A stretch of 64,000 bases of DNA from an uncultured Cohaesibacter sp. (GTDB lineage Bacteria; Pseudomonadota; Alphaproteobacteria; Rhizobiales; Cohaesibacteraceae), in NCBI RefSeq assembly GCF_963662805.1, contig NZ_OY759867.1, positions 496,001-560,000 of the forward strand, read 5' to 3'. Made by a program: the position numbers and the translations under genes. Below the pieces are notes generated by a model that was given only the letters and a program-made list of their open reading frames with translations, had not been told where the DNA came from and did not search any database. Positions 7,817 through 15,671 of the stretch are shown here, piece after piece; the stretch's first letter is position 1; each line of letters opens with the position of its first letter.

Positions 7817-8404
7817 CTAGAGAATCCGATAGAGGGTCATGTCACGTTTGATGACATGATGCATAAGCACCGCCCCGATGTGCAGGGCGAAGAGCGTGAG
7901 GATGATCCAGGCGCTCCAGAAGTGGATGCCCGAGAGGAAGCCTGCAATATCGGGTGATTTGCCGATGGGGCTCCAGATTTCAACAAGGCCGAACCAGTGC
8001 AGCGGGAAGCCGTGGGCGTTGGTTGCCAGAAACCCGCTGATCGGCATGACAATCAGGAAAACATAGAGCAGACCATGCACTGCGTGGGCGGCGATCTGTT
8101 CAATGCGCGGGCCCTCTGCTTCAGGGCTGCGGGTCAGGAGCTTGTTGCCGACGCGCAGCAGCATCAGCCAGAGAACCAGAAATCCGAATCCTTCATGCAG
8201 CATGTAGAAGGTCAGCTTGGTTTCATTCTGAATGAAATGAATGACAAAACCGAGGGGCCATGTAGCCAACACAAGAGCGGCAATGGCCCAGTGCAGGATC
8301 CTCGTCGTTGCCGGATAGCGCTCGACAGTGATGTCGAGAGGCAAGGGTTTCACCGTGTCCGAAAGTGAGAGTGGTCTGTTTGTATCCGACAAAATAGTCT
8401 CCAA
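7817..8404 (-). CDS. Cytochrome b561-family membrane protein
   Basis: 195 residues with four hydrophobic helices and the heme histidines expected of the bacterial cytochrome b561 (YceJ/YodB-like) family: ILHWAIAAL, YMLHEGFGF, AHAVHGLLY and LFALHIGAVLMHH. Such proteins carry electrons across the inner membrane, usually from quinol, to partner oxidoreductases. The start is TTG at 8404 with AAGGGG upstream; a second TTG at 8392 preceded by GGAG is equally possible. It lies about 110 bases from the RibD-like gene and faces the same way as the OpgC-like gene upstream. No partner protein is obvious. Confidence 0.85.
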   Translation of the reverse strand: METILSDTNRPLSLSDTVKPLPLDITVERYPATTRILHWAIAALVLATWPLGFVIHFIQNETKLTFYMLHEGFGFLVLWLMLLRVGNKLLTRSPEAEGPRIEQIAAHAVHGLLYVFLIVMPISGFLATNAHGFPLHWFGLVEIWSPIGKSPDIAGFLSGIHFWSAWIILTLFALHIGAVLMHHVIKRDMTLYRIL

Positions 8405-8523
8405 AAGCTACCCCTTGAAATCACAACAGGGATCGTTTGCGGCAATAAGTGATCAAGTGTGACAAGAACAATAGTGTTAACTGGAGATTGTGTAAAATAC
8501 TTATTCGCGTTTCGGGGACTTTA

Positions 8524-9717
8524 TTAGGAGCTCTGTGAGCGGCCCGCCGGTGCACTGGCGGGGTCAGCATTGCGATGCCCGGGCTTGCTGGTTACCGACA
8601 GAACAACGGCGCGGCGCTTGGTATTTCCGGCCCGTTTGGCGAACCCGTACTGAACGACTATCCCGAGAAGCATCAGCATGCTGTCCAGAATGAGGTTCAG
8701 AGGCAGCACGACATGCAGCATGTGCAGGGAAATGGCGATCAGTGAACCGGTGACGAACGTCGTCAGGCTCGCCTGCCCCATGACGCAGAATGGCATGAAA
8801 ATTCTGCTGGTAAGGAACCTGCCAATCAATTGTGAATGTGCGATCACATAACCAAGAGCAAGGATGTGCAGAAGGCGCAGGAAAGAGAGATCGCTTTTTC
8901 CCATATCCAGAAAGATGCCAATCCCATACGAGACTTGCGGCATAGCTGGGCGTCCAGCCAGCTGCCAGCCCAATGCGGCGAGCACATACAGGACTGAGGC
9001 AATATAGAGCCAACGAGAATATGGTACGAGCCTTTGGCCCTGCTTCTTTCGGATGCCGACCATCAGGCCGATGACAAACAGAAGTTGCCAGCCGAAGGGG
9101 TTGAGGAACCATCTCGCTCCGGTCGGCCAACCAGGCATATAGAGCCCGGCCAGATGGGTGATCAGCCACAGAGCCGCAGACACTCCGAGAAGCATGTTGA
9201 GGCTTTTTTGTCCCAACCAGAGGAAGAATGGCAAAGCAGCTAACAGCACACAATAGAGCGGCAGAATGTTGAAGTATCCAAGCTGATAGGACAACAGGAA
9301 CAGCCCGGCAATGGCTTCGCTCGGGTGCTGGACCAGAGGCAAAACATGCAGTTCCTTGATCAGCGCCTGCATGGGCAAGGCCAGAGACAATGCGAGCAAA
9401 GCGACAATGACTGCGATGGTCGAAAGGACATGTGCGGAGTAGATCACGGCGACGCGCCGCCCAATCTTCGTTGTGGCCATTCTTGTCTCACCACCGAAGA
9501 AGGACCGGGAATAAGCCAGCCCGGCGGCAATTCCAGACATCAGAACAAAGGCTTCGGCCGCATCGGAGAAGCCGAAATTTCCCATGGTGTAGGACGCCCA
9601 CGGATTCGCAGGCGAATGATCGATGAAGATCGTGATCAACGCCAAGCCACGCAGTATGTCAATTCTGAGATCCCTGCCCGAGTTTACGGCGGGACCATGT
9701 GACGACGTTATACCCAC
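8524..9717 (-). CDS. OpgC-domain membrane protein
   Basis: 397 residues with about ten transmembrane helices. The N-terminal DLRIDILRGLALITIFIDH segment is typical of the OpgC family (related to acyltransferase 3). OpgC proteins attach succinyl groups to osmoregulated periplasmic glucans, but many alphaproteobacterial members are untested. The GTG start at 9717 is supported by AAGGA seven bases upstream. The C-terminal tail is basic and hydrophilic and probably cytoplasmic. The gene stands alone between the nickel operon and the cytochrome b561 gene; no opgG or opgH neighbour is in the window. Confidence 0.8.
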   Translation of the reverse strand: MGITSSHGPAVNSGRDLRIDILRGLALITIFIDHSPANPWASYTMGNFGFSDAAEAFVLMSGIAAGLAYSRSFFGGETRMATTKIGRRVAVIYSAHVLSTIAVIVALLALSLALPMQALIKELHVLPLVQHPSEAIAGLFLLSYQLGYFNILPLYCVLLAALPFFLWLGQKSLNMLLGVSAALWLITHLAGLYMPGWPTGARWFLNPFGWQLLFVIGLMVGIRKKQGQRLVPYSRWLYIASVLYVLAALGWQLAGRPAMPQVSYGIGIFLDMGKSDLSFLRLLHILALGYVIAHSQLIGRFLTSRIFMPFCVMGQASLTTFVTGSLIAISLHMLHVVLPLNLILDSMLMLLGIVVQYGFAKRAGNTKRRAVVLSVTSKPGHRNADPASAPAGRSQSS

Positions 9718-9819
9718 CCGGTGGTCCTTTGCATCTGTTGGCCAGTCCTCTCGCAGCTGTTGCTGCTTTGCATGAGAAAGGACAGTCAGGTGCTGTAGAC
9801 CAAGAAAGCGGCGTTAAAA

Positions 9820-9835
9820 AGCCGATTCCAAGGCT
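9820..9835 (-). terminator. Weak terminator candidate after the nickel operon
   Basis: On the minus strand AGCC and GGCT can pair around an 8-base loop and are followed by a run of five T. The stem is only four base pairs, so the call is tentative. It lies 33 bases beyond the stop of the ATP-binding gene. Confidence 0.3.
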
Positions 9836-9867
9836 GCGCACAGATTTCGGTGTCGCTTGGGTTGCGG

Positions 9868-10572
9868 TCAGGATGCCTCGATGGGGTGCATATGGGTGTG
9901 CACGTGGGCATGGCTGTGGATCATGGCATCACTGAGCGTGCCATCCCGCAGCATCATGCCGCGCGTTGCCATGCGGCTGATGAAGGCATCGTCGTGAGAG
10001 ACGAGGATCATGGTGTTCGAGAAGGCCAGCAGGGCCTGTTCCAGCAGCTTGCCATTCTCCATGTCGACGCCGTTGGTGGGTTCGTCGAGGAGTAGTACAT
10101 CGGGCTTCATGGCAAGTAGGCCAGCAAGGCAGATCAGACGTTTTTCTCCGCCCGAGAGTTTGTGTACCAGCCTGTCCGCCAGATGCTGAAGGCCGAGCTG
10201 TTCGAGGGTGACCTCGGCTGTCCTTGTCGCCTCCTCGCTTGATTGGCCAAGGTTTACGGGGCCGAAAGCGACATCCTCAAGAACCGTCGGGCAGAAGAGC
10301 TGGTCGTCGCTATCCTGGAACAGAAAGCCGATCCTCTGCCGTGCCTGTCGAAAGTCAGCTTCGCGCATGCAGACCTGACCAAACAGTCTGATCTGGCCAT
10401 GGCTCACTGTTTCAAGACCGACTAGGGATCGCAGGAGGGTCGTTTTGCCTGCACCATTCGGTCCGACGATTGCGAGCCGCTCTCCCTGCATAAGGGCGAA
10501 GCTCGAGTGGTGGAGCACTGATCTGCCGTCGCGCTCGACAGTGATGCTATCAGCTTCGATCAATGGATCCAT
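9868..10572 (-). CDS. nikO: ECF nickel/cobalt transporter ATP-binding protein
   Basis: 234 residues of the CbiO/NikO ATPase family. Walker A is GPNGAGKTT, the Q-loop is FLFQDSDDQLFCPTV (the FQ..DDQ form typical of ECF ATPases), the signature is KLSGGEKR, Walker B is VLLLDEPTNGVD, and the switch His is VSHDD. The C-terminus is a short histidine-rich tail, HSHAHVHTHMH, which probably binds the metal. The gene overlaps the upstream CbiQ-type gene by 13 bases. It energises uptake of nickel (or cobalt) through the membrane components encoded just upstream. Confidence 0.9.
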   Translation of the reverse strand: MDPLIEADSITVERDGRSVLHHSSFALMQGERLAIVGPNGAGKTTLLRSLVGLETVSHGQIRLFGQVCMREADFRQARQRIGFLFQDSDDQLFCPTVLEDVAFGPVNLGQSSEEATRTAEVTLEQLGLQHLADRLVHKLSGGEKRLICLAGLLAMKPDVLLLDEPTNGVDMENGKLLEQALLAFSNTMILVSHDDAFISRMATRGMMLRDGTLSDAMIHSHAHVHTHMHPIEAS

Positions 10573-11279
10573 AGAATTTCCCAGTTCAGAAGTGCGGTGG
10601 CCAGTGCCAGCAACAATGCCGACAGGAGCCAGTCGGCAAAGGCAATGGCAGGCAAAGGCATGGTTGGGAAGTGTCCGGCAAAGCTTCTCATGCGCATGGC
10701 TTCCTCGACCCTGTCAGCCCTTGCGAGAGAACGCAGAAGCAGCATTCCGATCATGTTGCCATAGGTCTTCCATGTATGCCGGTTTGAGCCCGGTCTGAAG
10801 GAACGAAGTCTCATCGCGTCCTGTAATCGTCTGAATTCGTTGCCGATGGTGTCGAGATATCGGATCAGCCCCAGAAGAATGCGGACCAGAGCCTCGGGAA
10901 CTTTCAGCCCGCGTAAGGCCTGTCCGACTTTTACAGGTTCGATACGGGAGAAGCAAACCATGAGGAGCAACACGGAAGCCGAAATCTTGAAGGCAAGAAC
11001 GATCGCCCGCTCGAAGCCCTGCCAACTGGCTTCGATCCCGCCGATCTGGAAAATAGGTGTGCCGGGTATCGTGAATGGAAGCGTGATGAAGAGCAGGATC
11101 AGGAAAGCTTCCAGATGCAACAGACGCCGCCACGAAATGGGCGTTTTGCTGAGTGCGGCCAGAGCGATCATCCAGCCAAGATAGGTTGTGCTGGGCGCGA
11201 TATGGGTTATGGGCGACTGCAACAGCACGATCCCTACGGCAACAACGATCCTGAGCCGAAGATCGGCAGGCAGCCTCAT
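10560..11279 (-). CDS. nikQ: ECF nickel/cobalt transporter transmembrane T component
   Basis: 239 residues of the CbiQ/EcfT family, with about five hydrophobic helices and two cytoplasmic coupling-helix motifs rich in Ala-Arg: QDAMRLRSF and EEAMRMRSF (the A-R-G-like motifs that contact the ATPase). It couples ATP hydrolysis by NikO to the substrate-binding subunit NikM. It overlaps the upstream NikL gene by four bases (ATGA) and the downstream NikO gene by 13, so the operon is strictly coupled. Confidence 0.88.
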   Translation of the reverse strand: MRLPADLRLRIVVAVGIVLLQSPITHIAPSTTYLGWMIALAALSKTPISWRRLLHLEAFLILLFITLPFTIPGTPIFQIGGIEASWQGFERAIVLAFKISASVLLLMVCFSRIEPVKVGQALRGLKVPEALVRILLGLIRYLDTIGNEFRRLQDAMRLRSFRPGSNRHTWKTYGNMIGMLLLRSLARADRVEEAMRMRSFAGHFPTMPLPAIAFADWLLSALLLALATALLNWEILWIH

Positions 11280-11848
11280 GAACGACGCCCCCTCGCCCAG
11301 AGCGCGATGCCAGCGATGCCCACGATCAGACAGATGCCCGATACGATGTCTGTGAGCCGCAGACGCGAGTCCATCTGCTCGATCCGTTCAAGCAGCGGAG
11401 CGATTTCGCGGGCGACGGCTGTCTCGATCAGGGCTTCAGTCAAGGCCGGACTATCATTGCTGAGGGTGGCGTCAGGTGATTCCAGCTTGTGGGAGACTGG
11501 GGCGGCTTCCGTTACGTGCGCTGCCTCACTAGCTCCGAAGCGATCAGGCCGCAGTTCGCGGCTCGCTATGTGACCCTCGCCTGAGTTGATCGTCACGGTA
11601 ACTGGCCCTGTGACGGTCGCGGGGGCTTCAAAGCGGAAACCGCCTTCCCTGTCGGTCTTTCCCGTGGCGATTTCCTCGTCGGACATGGTGGCTTTCCATT
11701 CGACATCGAACGGGCGCCCTCCACCGACAAAAAAGCCGTAACCGGTGACCATGGAGCCTTCAACGGTCGCAAAGACCCTGAGACTGTGAGCGAGTGTCGG
11801 CTCGGACAGACAGAGGCAAAACAACAGAAATGTGACAAGCCGGATCAT
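11276..11848 (-). CDS. nikL: NikL/CbiL-type additional component of the nickel ECF transporter
   Basis: 190 residues: a signal peptide (first ~20 residues, ending LAH), a periplasmic beta-rich domain with GYGFFVGGGRPFDVEW, and a single C-terminal transmembrane helix (residues ~165-185, LTDIVSGICLIVGIAGIALW) followed by basic residues. This layout matches the NikL/CbiL proteins of NikKMLQO systems, which replace NikN. The gene overlaps nikM by four bases. The assignment rests on architecture and context. Confidence 0.75.
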   Translation of the reverse strand: MIRLVTFLLFCLCLSEPTLAHSLRVFATVEGSMVTGYGFFVGGGRPFDVEWKATMSDEEIATGKTDREGGFRFEAPATVTGPVTVTINSGEGHIASRELRPDRFGASEAAHVTEAAPVSHKLESPDATLSNDSPALTEALIETAVAREIAPLLERIEQMDSRLRLTDIVSGICLIVGIAGIALWARGRRS

Positions 11849-12477
11849 GCGCTAGCGCCTTTCTCGGCCAACCGGGGAAAGAGCGTTTCGGGGGATGTCT
11901 TCTTCAGGAAGCCGATCACTGTGCCGCAGATCAGCGCCTCGCCAATCGAGAGCGGCAGATATGTCACCAGCAGGACCTTGGCGGCAGGCACATAGTCGGA
12001 GGACGACAGCCACAGCGAAATGGCCACAAGGCCACCGGTGCCGAACACGGCGACGGCGGCCCCTACAGCTCCGATGACACTTGCACTCATTGGTGATGAA
12101 GCGCGCCTGATCATGGATCCGATCAGCAGAGCGACGACAAAGCCGGGCAATGCGATGTTGATTGTGTTGACACCAAGGGTCGTCAGGCCGCCAAAACCAA
12201 ACAGGATCGTCTGGAGCAACAGCGCCACCAACACGGCAGGAAAGATCCCCGGCCCCAGCATCAAGGCCATCAGGGTCGACAGCAGCACGTGGACGCTCGA
12301 CGGCCCGACCGGAACCGACAAAAGTGATGCGGAGAAGAAAACAGCCGACAGAATGGCAATGCGGGGGATGGCCCGATCATCGATAGAGCGCAGCCCCATA
12401 GCAACGCCTGTTGCTGCCACCGCGCCACCCCCGATCAGCACCGGGAGCGACAAAAGTCCGTCTGGGATATGAGCCAT
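11845..12477 (-). CDS. nikM: ECF nickel transporter substrate-specificity component
   Basis: 210 residues with about seven hydrophobic helices. The N-terminus MAHIPDG is the conserved metal-binding motif of the CbiM/NikM family: after Met removal the His is at position 2 and coordinates the ion together with the amino terminus. Further conserved parts are GPSSVHVLLS and LGVNTINIALPG. The ATG shares one base with the stop of the upstream DUF4198 gene. Nickel rather than cobalt specificity is inferred from the NikR gene and operator next door. Confidence 0.88.
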   Translation of the reverse strand: MAHIPDGLLSLPVLIGGGAVAATGVAMGLRSIDDRAIPRIAILSAVFFSASLLSVPVGPSSVHVLLSTLMALMLGPGIFPAVLVALLLQTILFGFGGLTTLGVNTINIALPGFVVALLIGSMIRRASSPMSASVIGAVGAAVAVFGTGGLVAISLWLSSSDYVPAAKVLLVTYLPLSIGEALICGTVIGFLKKTSPETLFPRLAEKGASA

Positions 12478-13244
12478 TATTCAGCCGTCTTGGCGTTGAC
12501 CCAGATAAGCGCTCCGAGCTCCACCGGAACCTTTTTTCCGTCCGGAGAGGTCATGGGCTCGTCGCCATCGATCAACGCAGCAAATCCCCACCAACCCGAA
12601 ACGGGCATGGCGTAAGAAAAGGTTCCATTCGCATCAGCCTTGATCACCTGAGTGATATAGGCATCATTCGGGGCCTTTATGCCATGGTTGTTGATGAATT
12701 CAACCTCGATTTCGGCGAACGGAACCGGTTTGCCACCTTTCGTGACGATGCCTGTGAAGAGGTTGCCGGTCCAAAGGCCGGTCGGTTGGCTCAATGGCGT
12801 GATCTCTACCGGGAAACCGACGCTTTCATCCCAGCCTTCACCGGAGGCATAATTGTCGACGACGACCTTGGAATAATGAATGATATATTTGCCTTCTGCC
12901 GGTTCCCAGTAGGGAGCCGGTTCAATGTAGAAGATCGCAGCGCCGGGCTCCACGAGTTCGTGGGTCAGGCTGTAGGCCATCATTTTGCCCTGAGCTGCTT
13001 CTTCGAGATCTGAGATGAGGTCGGTCTTGACGCCGCCCTTCAGAACGCCGACGGCGGTCGGCTTTGCCATGTTCATCACCGGTCCGCCCTCGAACGGATG
13101 GGTGAATATGTAGTTGAGGGTCACCTCTCCCCCATCAGGAAGAACGTCAGCCGAGGGAATGATTTCCTGAAAATGCGCCGATGCTGTGTTGGCGATAACG
13201 GACACAAGGGCGGCCATCGTCAGAGTGCGGACGGTCTTGATCAT
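12477..13244 (-). CDS. nikK: DUF4198/NikK-type periplasmic protein of the nickel operon
   Basis: 255 residues with a clear signal peptide (cleavage after NTASA, residues ~19-23) and a DUF4198-like periplasmic domain. The mature N-terminus begins HFQEIIPS, placing a His near the amino end, which is typical of these metal-associated proteins. Other visible pieces are YIFTHPFEGGP and GWWGFAAL. As first gene of the operon it likely binds or hands over nickel in the periplasm. The start codon is 28 bases from the NikR palindrome, so the operator should cover its promoter. Confidence 0.78.
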   Translation of the reverse strand: MIKTVRTLTMAALVSVIANTASAHFQEIIPSADVLPDGGEVTLNYIFTHPFEGGPVMNMAKPTAVGVLKGGVKTDLISDLEEAAQGKMMAYSLTHELVEPGAAIFYIEPAPYWEPAEGKYIIHYSKVVVDNYASGEGWDESVGFPVEITPLSQPTGLWTGNLFTGIVTKGGKPVPFAEIEVEFINNHGIKAPNDAYITQVIKADANGTFSYAMPVSGWWGFAALIDGDEPMTSPDGKKVPVELGALIWVNAKTAE

Positions 13245-13271
13245 TGTGCGAGGATCCTGTCGTGGTTGGAC

Positions 13272-13305
13272 TCAGTATGATTTATTTCTAGATAAATCAT
13301 ACTGA
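13272..13305. promoter_or_regulatory. NikR operator palindrome GTATGA-N16-TCATAC
   Basis: Two 14-base half-sites TCAGTATGATTTAT (13272-13285) and ATAAATCATACTGA (13292-13305) form a perfect inverted repeat around a six-base centre. GTATGA (13275-13280) and TCATAC (13297-13302) are separated by exactly 16 bases, the known Escherichia coli NikR operator rule. The site lies between the divergent nikK and nikR genes, so it can control both. Confidence 0.88.
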
Positions 13306-13415
13306 TGAGATCTGCACAATACGTGTTTTTTTGTTTCTTCTGATATTGGCCGTTTGCTGCTAAGCTCCTCCACAAGCCAATGACCGGGCAAAACAAGCAA
13401 AAGACCGGGGTAGAT

Positions 13416-13910
13416 ATGAAGCGCATTACGATCACGCTTTCCGATGAAATCGCAGCAGCACTGGACCAGTATATGGGCGAAAGCGGGGCGCTCAATCGTT
13501 CAGAGGCCATTCGGGATCTGGTGCGCCGCGCGATGTTGCATCAGAATGATGGACCTGAGCACGCCGATTGTCTGGGGGTTGTTTCCTACACCGTTGATCA
13601 GACCAAGAGAAACCTCGGGGCACGCCTCGCAAAGCGCAGGCTTGATGCCCACAATCGGCACCTCACGTCAATTTCGGTGCCGCTTGATCACTCTACCGCA
13701 CTGGAGATCGAGGTGACGCGTGGCAAGCTGGGAGAAATTGCGTCGGCGGCGGAAACGCTGTTTCTGGAACGCGGCGTCGCCCACGGGGCCCTGTCGCTTG
13801 TTCCCGTCTCCGTTGGGGGCGACCATCATGTGCATGATGGTGAGGAGGCATCCCCGCATCGTCACATCCATGTGCAGCAGAGCTTCAGCAAGCCTCATGA
13901 GAATGACTGA
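13416..13910 (+). CDS. nikR: NikR-like ribbon-helix-helix regulator lacking canonical nickel ligands
   Basis: 164 residues. The N-terminal ribbon-helix-helix (1-45) keeps the DNA-contact strand KRITITL and the LNRSEAIRDLVR helix of NikR. The C-terminal ACT-like domain (52-130) aligns with E. coli NikR, yet the four high-affinity nickel ligand positions H76, H87, H89 and C95 read L76, S87, P89 and A95. H79, H82 and H92 are nearby. A 30-residue histidine-rich tail follows (HHVHDG ... PHRHIHV), which may hold a replacement site. The ATG at 13416 has GGGG upstream; an earlier in-frame ATG at 13380 is less likely. It is divergent from the nickel operon across the operator and is probably autoregulated. 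Confidence 0.82.
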   Translation: MKRITITLSDEIAAALDQYMGESGALNRSEAIRDLVRRAMLHQNDGPEHADCLGVVSYTVDQTKRNLGARLAKRRLDAHNRHLTSISVPLDHSTALEIEVTRGKLGEIASAAETLFLERGVAHGALSLVPVSVGGDHHVHDGEEASPHRHIHVQQSFSKPHEND

Positions 13911-14076
13911 TAAATATCAGAGCCGGGTACCATGCGAGTTTTCCAGTGTCTCTGTATATTTGCAATTTTTGGACTATACCTACAGCTTCGGACAATGTTG
14001 AAGCGATAGGGTCTTTGAAGAACAGAGTTTGTCTGTTTGAAAAATCGGCCTGGGAGGTTTTTACTCATCCCAGCCT

Positions 14077-14103
14077 GGCACGGACAAGAAAGATTGTCCG
14101 GCC
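14077..14103. repeat. Inverted repeat between nikR and ftcR, possible terminator
   Basis: GGC-A-CGGACAA pairs with TTGTCCG-GCC around a six-base loop, giving ten base pairs with one bulge. It lies between the convergent ends of nikR and ftcR. No T-run follows on either strand, so intrinsic termination is uncertain. The rest of 13911-14174 shows no gene. Confidence 0.4.
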
Positions 14104-14174
14104 GTGGTCAATATGTTGAAGTCAATATTCGTCTTGTAATGAAGTGGTTCATGGCGAAAGACCTATTCAATGTT

Positions 14175-14861
14175 TCAGGTCGTTTCCAGATTGCCATTGA
14201 ACATGTAGCCAAGATACCGCTTGGAATCGATTGGATCGTAGCCAAGTCTCACTTTGAGCTTCTTGCGCAGTTTGCTGATGTGGCTTTCTACGACGGTTTC
14301 TTCAACATCTTCGTTGAGAAGACCATAGACTGCGTTGTAGATTTGAGCGCGGCTGACGCGACGTTCCTTGTTCTTTACAAGAAACTCGAGGATGCGGCGT
14401 TCGCGACGGGGCAGCTCCATGATTTCCCCTTTGATTTCAGGCGCGCGCCCGTCGAAATAGACACGGATATCACCAGTGGGCTGCATTTCGGCATTATCTC
14501 CTGTACGACGGCGGATGGCCGCTGCTCTGACTAGAATCTCCTTGACGTGGATCGGTTTGCGCACAACGTCATCAAACCCTGCGGCAAACAGATCAAGCGT
14601 CTGTTCAAGGGAAGGAGTGTCATTAAGAGCAATGACTGGAGTTTTGTTGCAGCGTCTGCGGATCAGTCCGGGATAGTTTGCCCGTTCATCGCAATCACCC
14701 AGAAGAAAGGCCTCTACAGCACTGATGTCAGAATCTGAAATGCTGCTGACCCAACCATTAAATTCTTGTGGTACGAACCCAATTGACGCCACGCCTTCAC
14801 GCTGAAATCCGGACGTGTAGCCGTCTGTTACAATACCACGATTATCAATAACAACTATCAT
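14175..14861 (-). CDS. ftcR: FtcR/Rem-type OmpR-family flagellar master regulator
   Basis: 228 residues with an atypical receiver (1-120) and an OmpR-type winged helix (about 130-225: LPRRERRILEFLVKNKERRVSR, then the recognition helix in VVESHISKLRKKL). The N-terminus MIVVIDNRGIVTDGYTS and the AVEAFLLGD segment match Brucella FtcR and Sinorhizobium Rem as I remember them. The acidic pocket is reduced (single Asp6), D56 may be the phosphoacceptor and K102-like RKPI is kept. FtcR and Rem activate basal-body and flagellin operons in exponential phase. Its position at the edge of the flagellar cluster supports the name. Candidate binding sites are listed separately. Confidence 0.87.
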   Translation of the reverse strand: MIVVIDNRGIVTDGYTSGFQREGVASIGFVPQEFNGWVSSISDSDISAVEAFLLGDCDERANYPGLIRRRCNKTPVIALNDTPSLEQTLDLFAAGFDDVVRKPIHVKEILVRAAAIRRRTGDNAEMQPTGDIRVYFDGRAPEIKGEIMELPRRERRILEFLVKNKERRVSRAQIYNAVYGLLNEDVEETVVESHISKLRKKLKVRLGYDPIDSKRYLGYMFNGNLETT

Positions 14862-15571
14862 CGCAATACTCCCTCTTGGTGAAGATAGGAGTACTTTTAT
14901 ATTGCTTCGTCGTCACTACAAAACTGGAGGGACGTGGCAACATTCAGAAGTTTCGGGAAATGTATTTTAAAAGCCGGGGGAGCGTTTTTAAGTGAATTCG
15001 TGCAAAATGTTTTTTAAACTCATCGGTACATTTAGCTAAATTTCTTTGTACCTTTTACATTTCACGCCACTTGATAGAGCAGATATATTGAGAATGCCGG
15101 TCAAATTCAAGGAAATGACCTTGGTTTGGTTAATCGGCATTTACGCGAATTTCAATACGAATTCCGTTTCTTTATTGATTTCAATTATTTACAGTATTTT
15201 CGTTTTCCAGCAAGTGTTAATCGTTGATCGGAGATTGCAAATATTTTGTCGGCGATTTCACTTTAGTTTCTAGGGAGAATTTGATTGAAATTCCCGGACA
15301 TTGACCGTCACACCAAGAGAAACGACAAGAAAAATGTGTTCGTCGAAGTCAAGATGGTGCCTGAACCTGAGCCCGGGGTATGTTGACACCTTGTGGGAAG
15401 CTGTTGTTAACGGGTGGGGTCACACCGCCACAGTTGGTTATATGGTGAGGCGCTTGTGTGGGTTCAAGGGGCAAAATGCGTTTGATTGCGTATTGATGAA
15501 CCCCACGGCTCCCGTCGATGCAACGCGCGTTGCTAAATATGTCTGCTCTTATTACTCAATAGAGTGAGAAA
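14862..15571. other. AT-rich non-coding stretch upstream of ftcR
   Basis: About 700 bases with no recognised gene apart from the weak candidates noted below. 14880-15290 is very A+T rich and should contain the ftcR promoter. Near 15285 a ribosome-binding-like GGGAG precedes a TTG that opens a 33-codon frame (15285-15386), and the next frame then stays open to 15567. Together they look like a small gene or the remains of a longer one. Confidence 0.4.
15285..15567 (+). pseudogene. Possible split small gene of unknown function
   Basis: The first frame (15285-15386) encodes LKFPDIDRHTKRNDKK followed by NVFVEVKMVPEPEPG and then stops. A second frame, open from 15301 to 15567, continues with YVDTLWEAVVNGWG and ends at a TGA 18 bases before a terminator. 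The composition of both looks protein-like, and joining them near 15375 would need one frameshift. I recognise no family. It could equally be a spurious open frame. Confidence 0.22.
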
Positions 15572-15572
15572 A

Positions 15573-15610
15573 GAAACAAAAGAAAACCCCGTCACGGAGA
15601 TGACGGGGTT
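15573..15610 (-). terminator. Rho-independent terminator after flgI
   Basis: AACCCCGTCA (15585-15594) and TGACGGGGTT (15601-15610) form a perfect ten-base-pair stem with a six-base loop. Read on the minus strand it is followed by TTTTCTTTTGTTTC. It ends the flgB-to-flgI transcription unit 60 bases after the flgI stop. Confidence 0.85.
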
Positions 15611-15671
15611 GAGTTGAGGCTTGGAGCGGCCAAAGAAAGAACTTACATCCAGGTGGATAGACTTCAGGGCT

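Noticed and set aside
14037..14534. Plus-strand 165-codon frame near nikR
   Set aside because: Most of it is antisense to ftcR and shows no motif.
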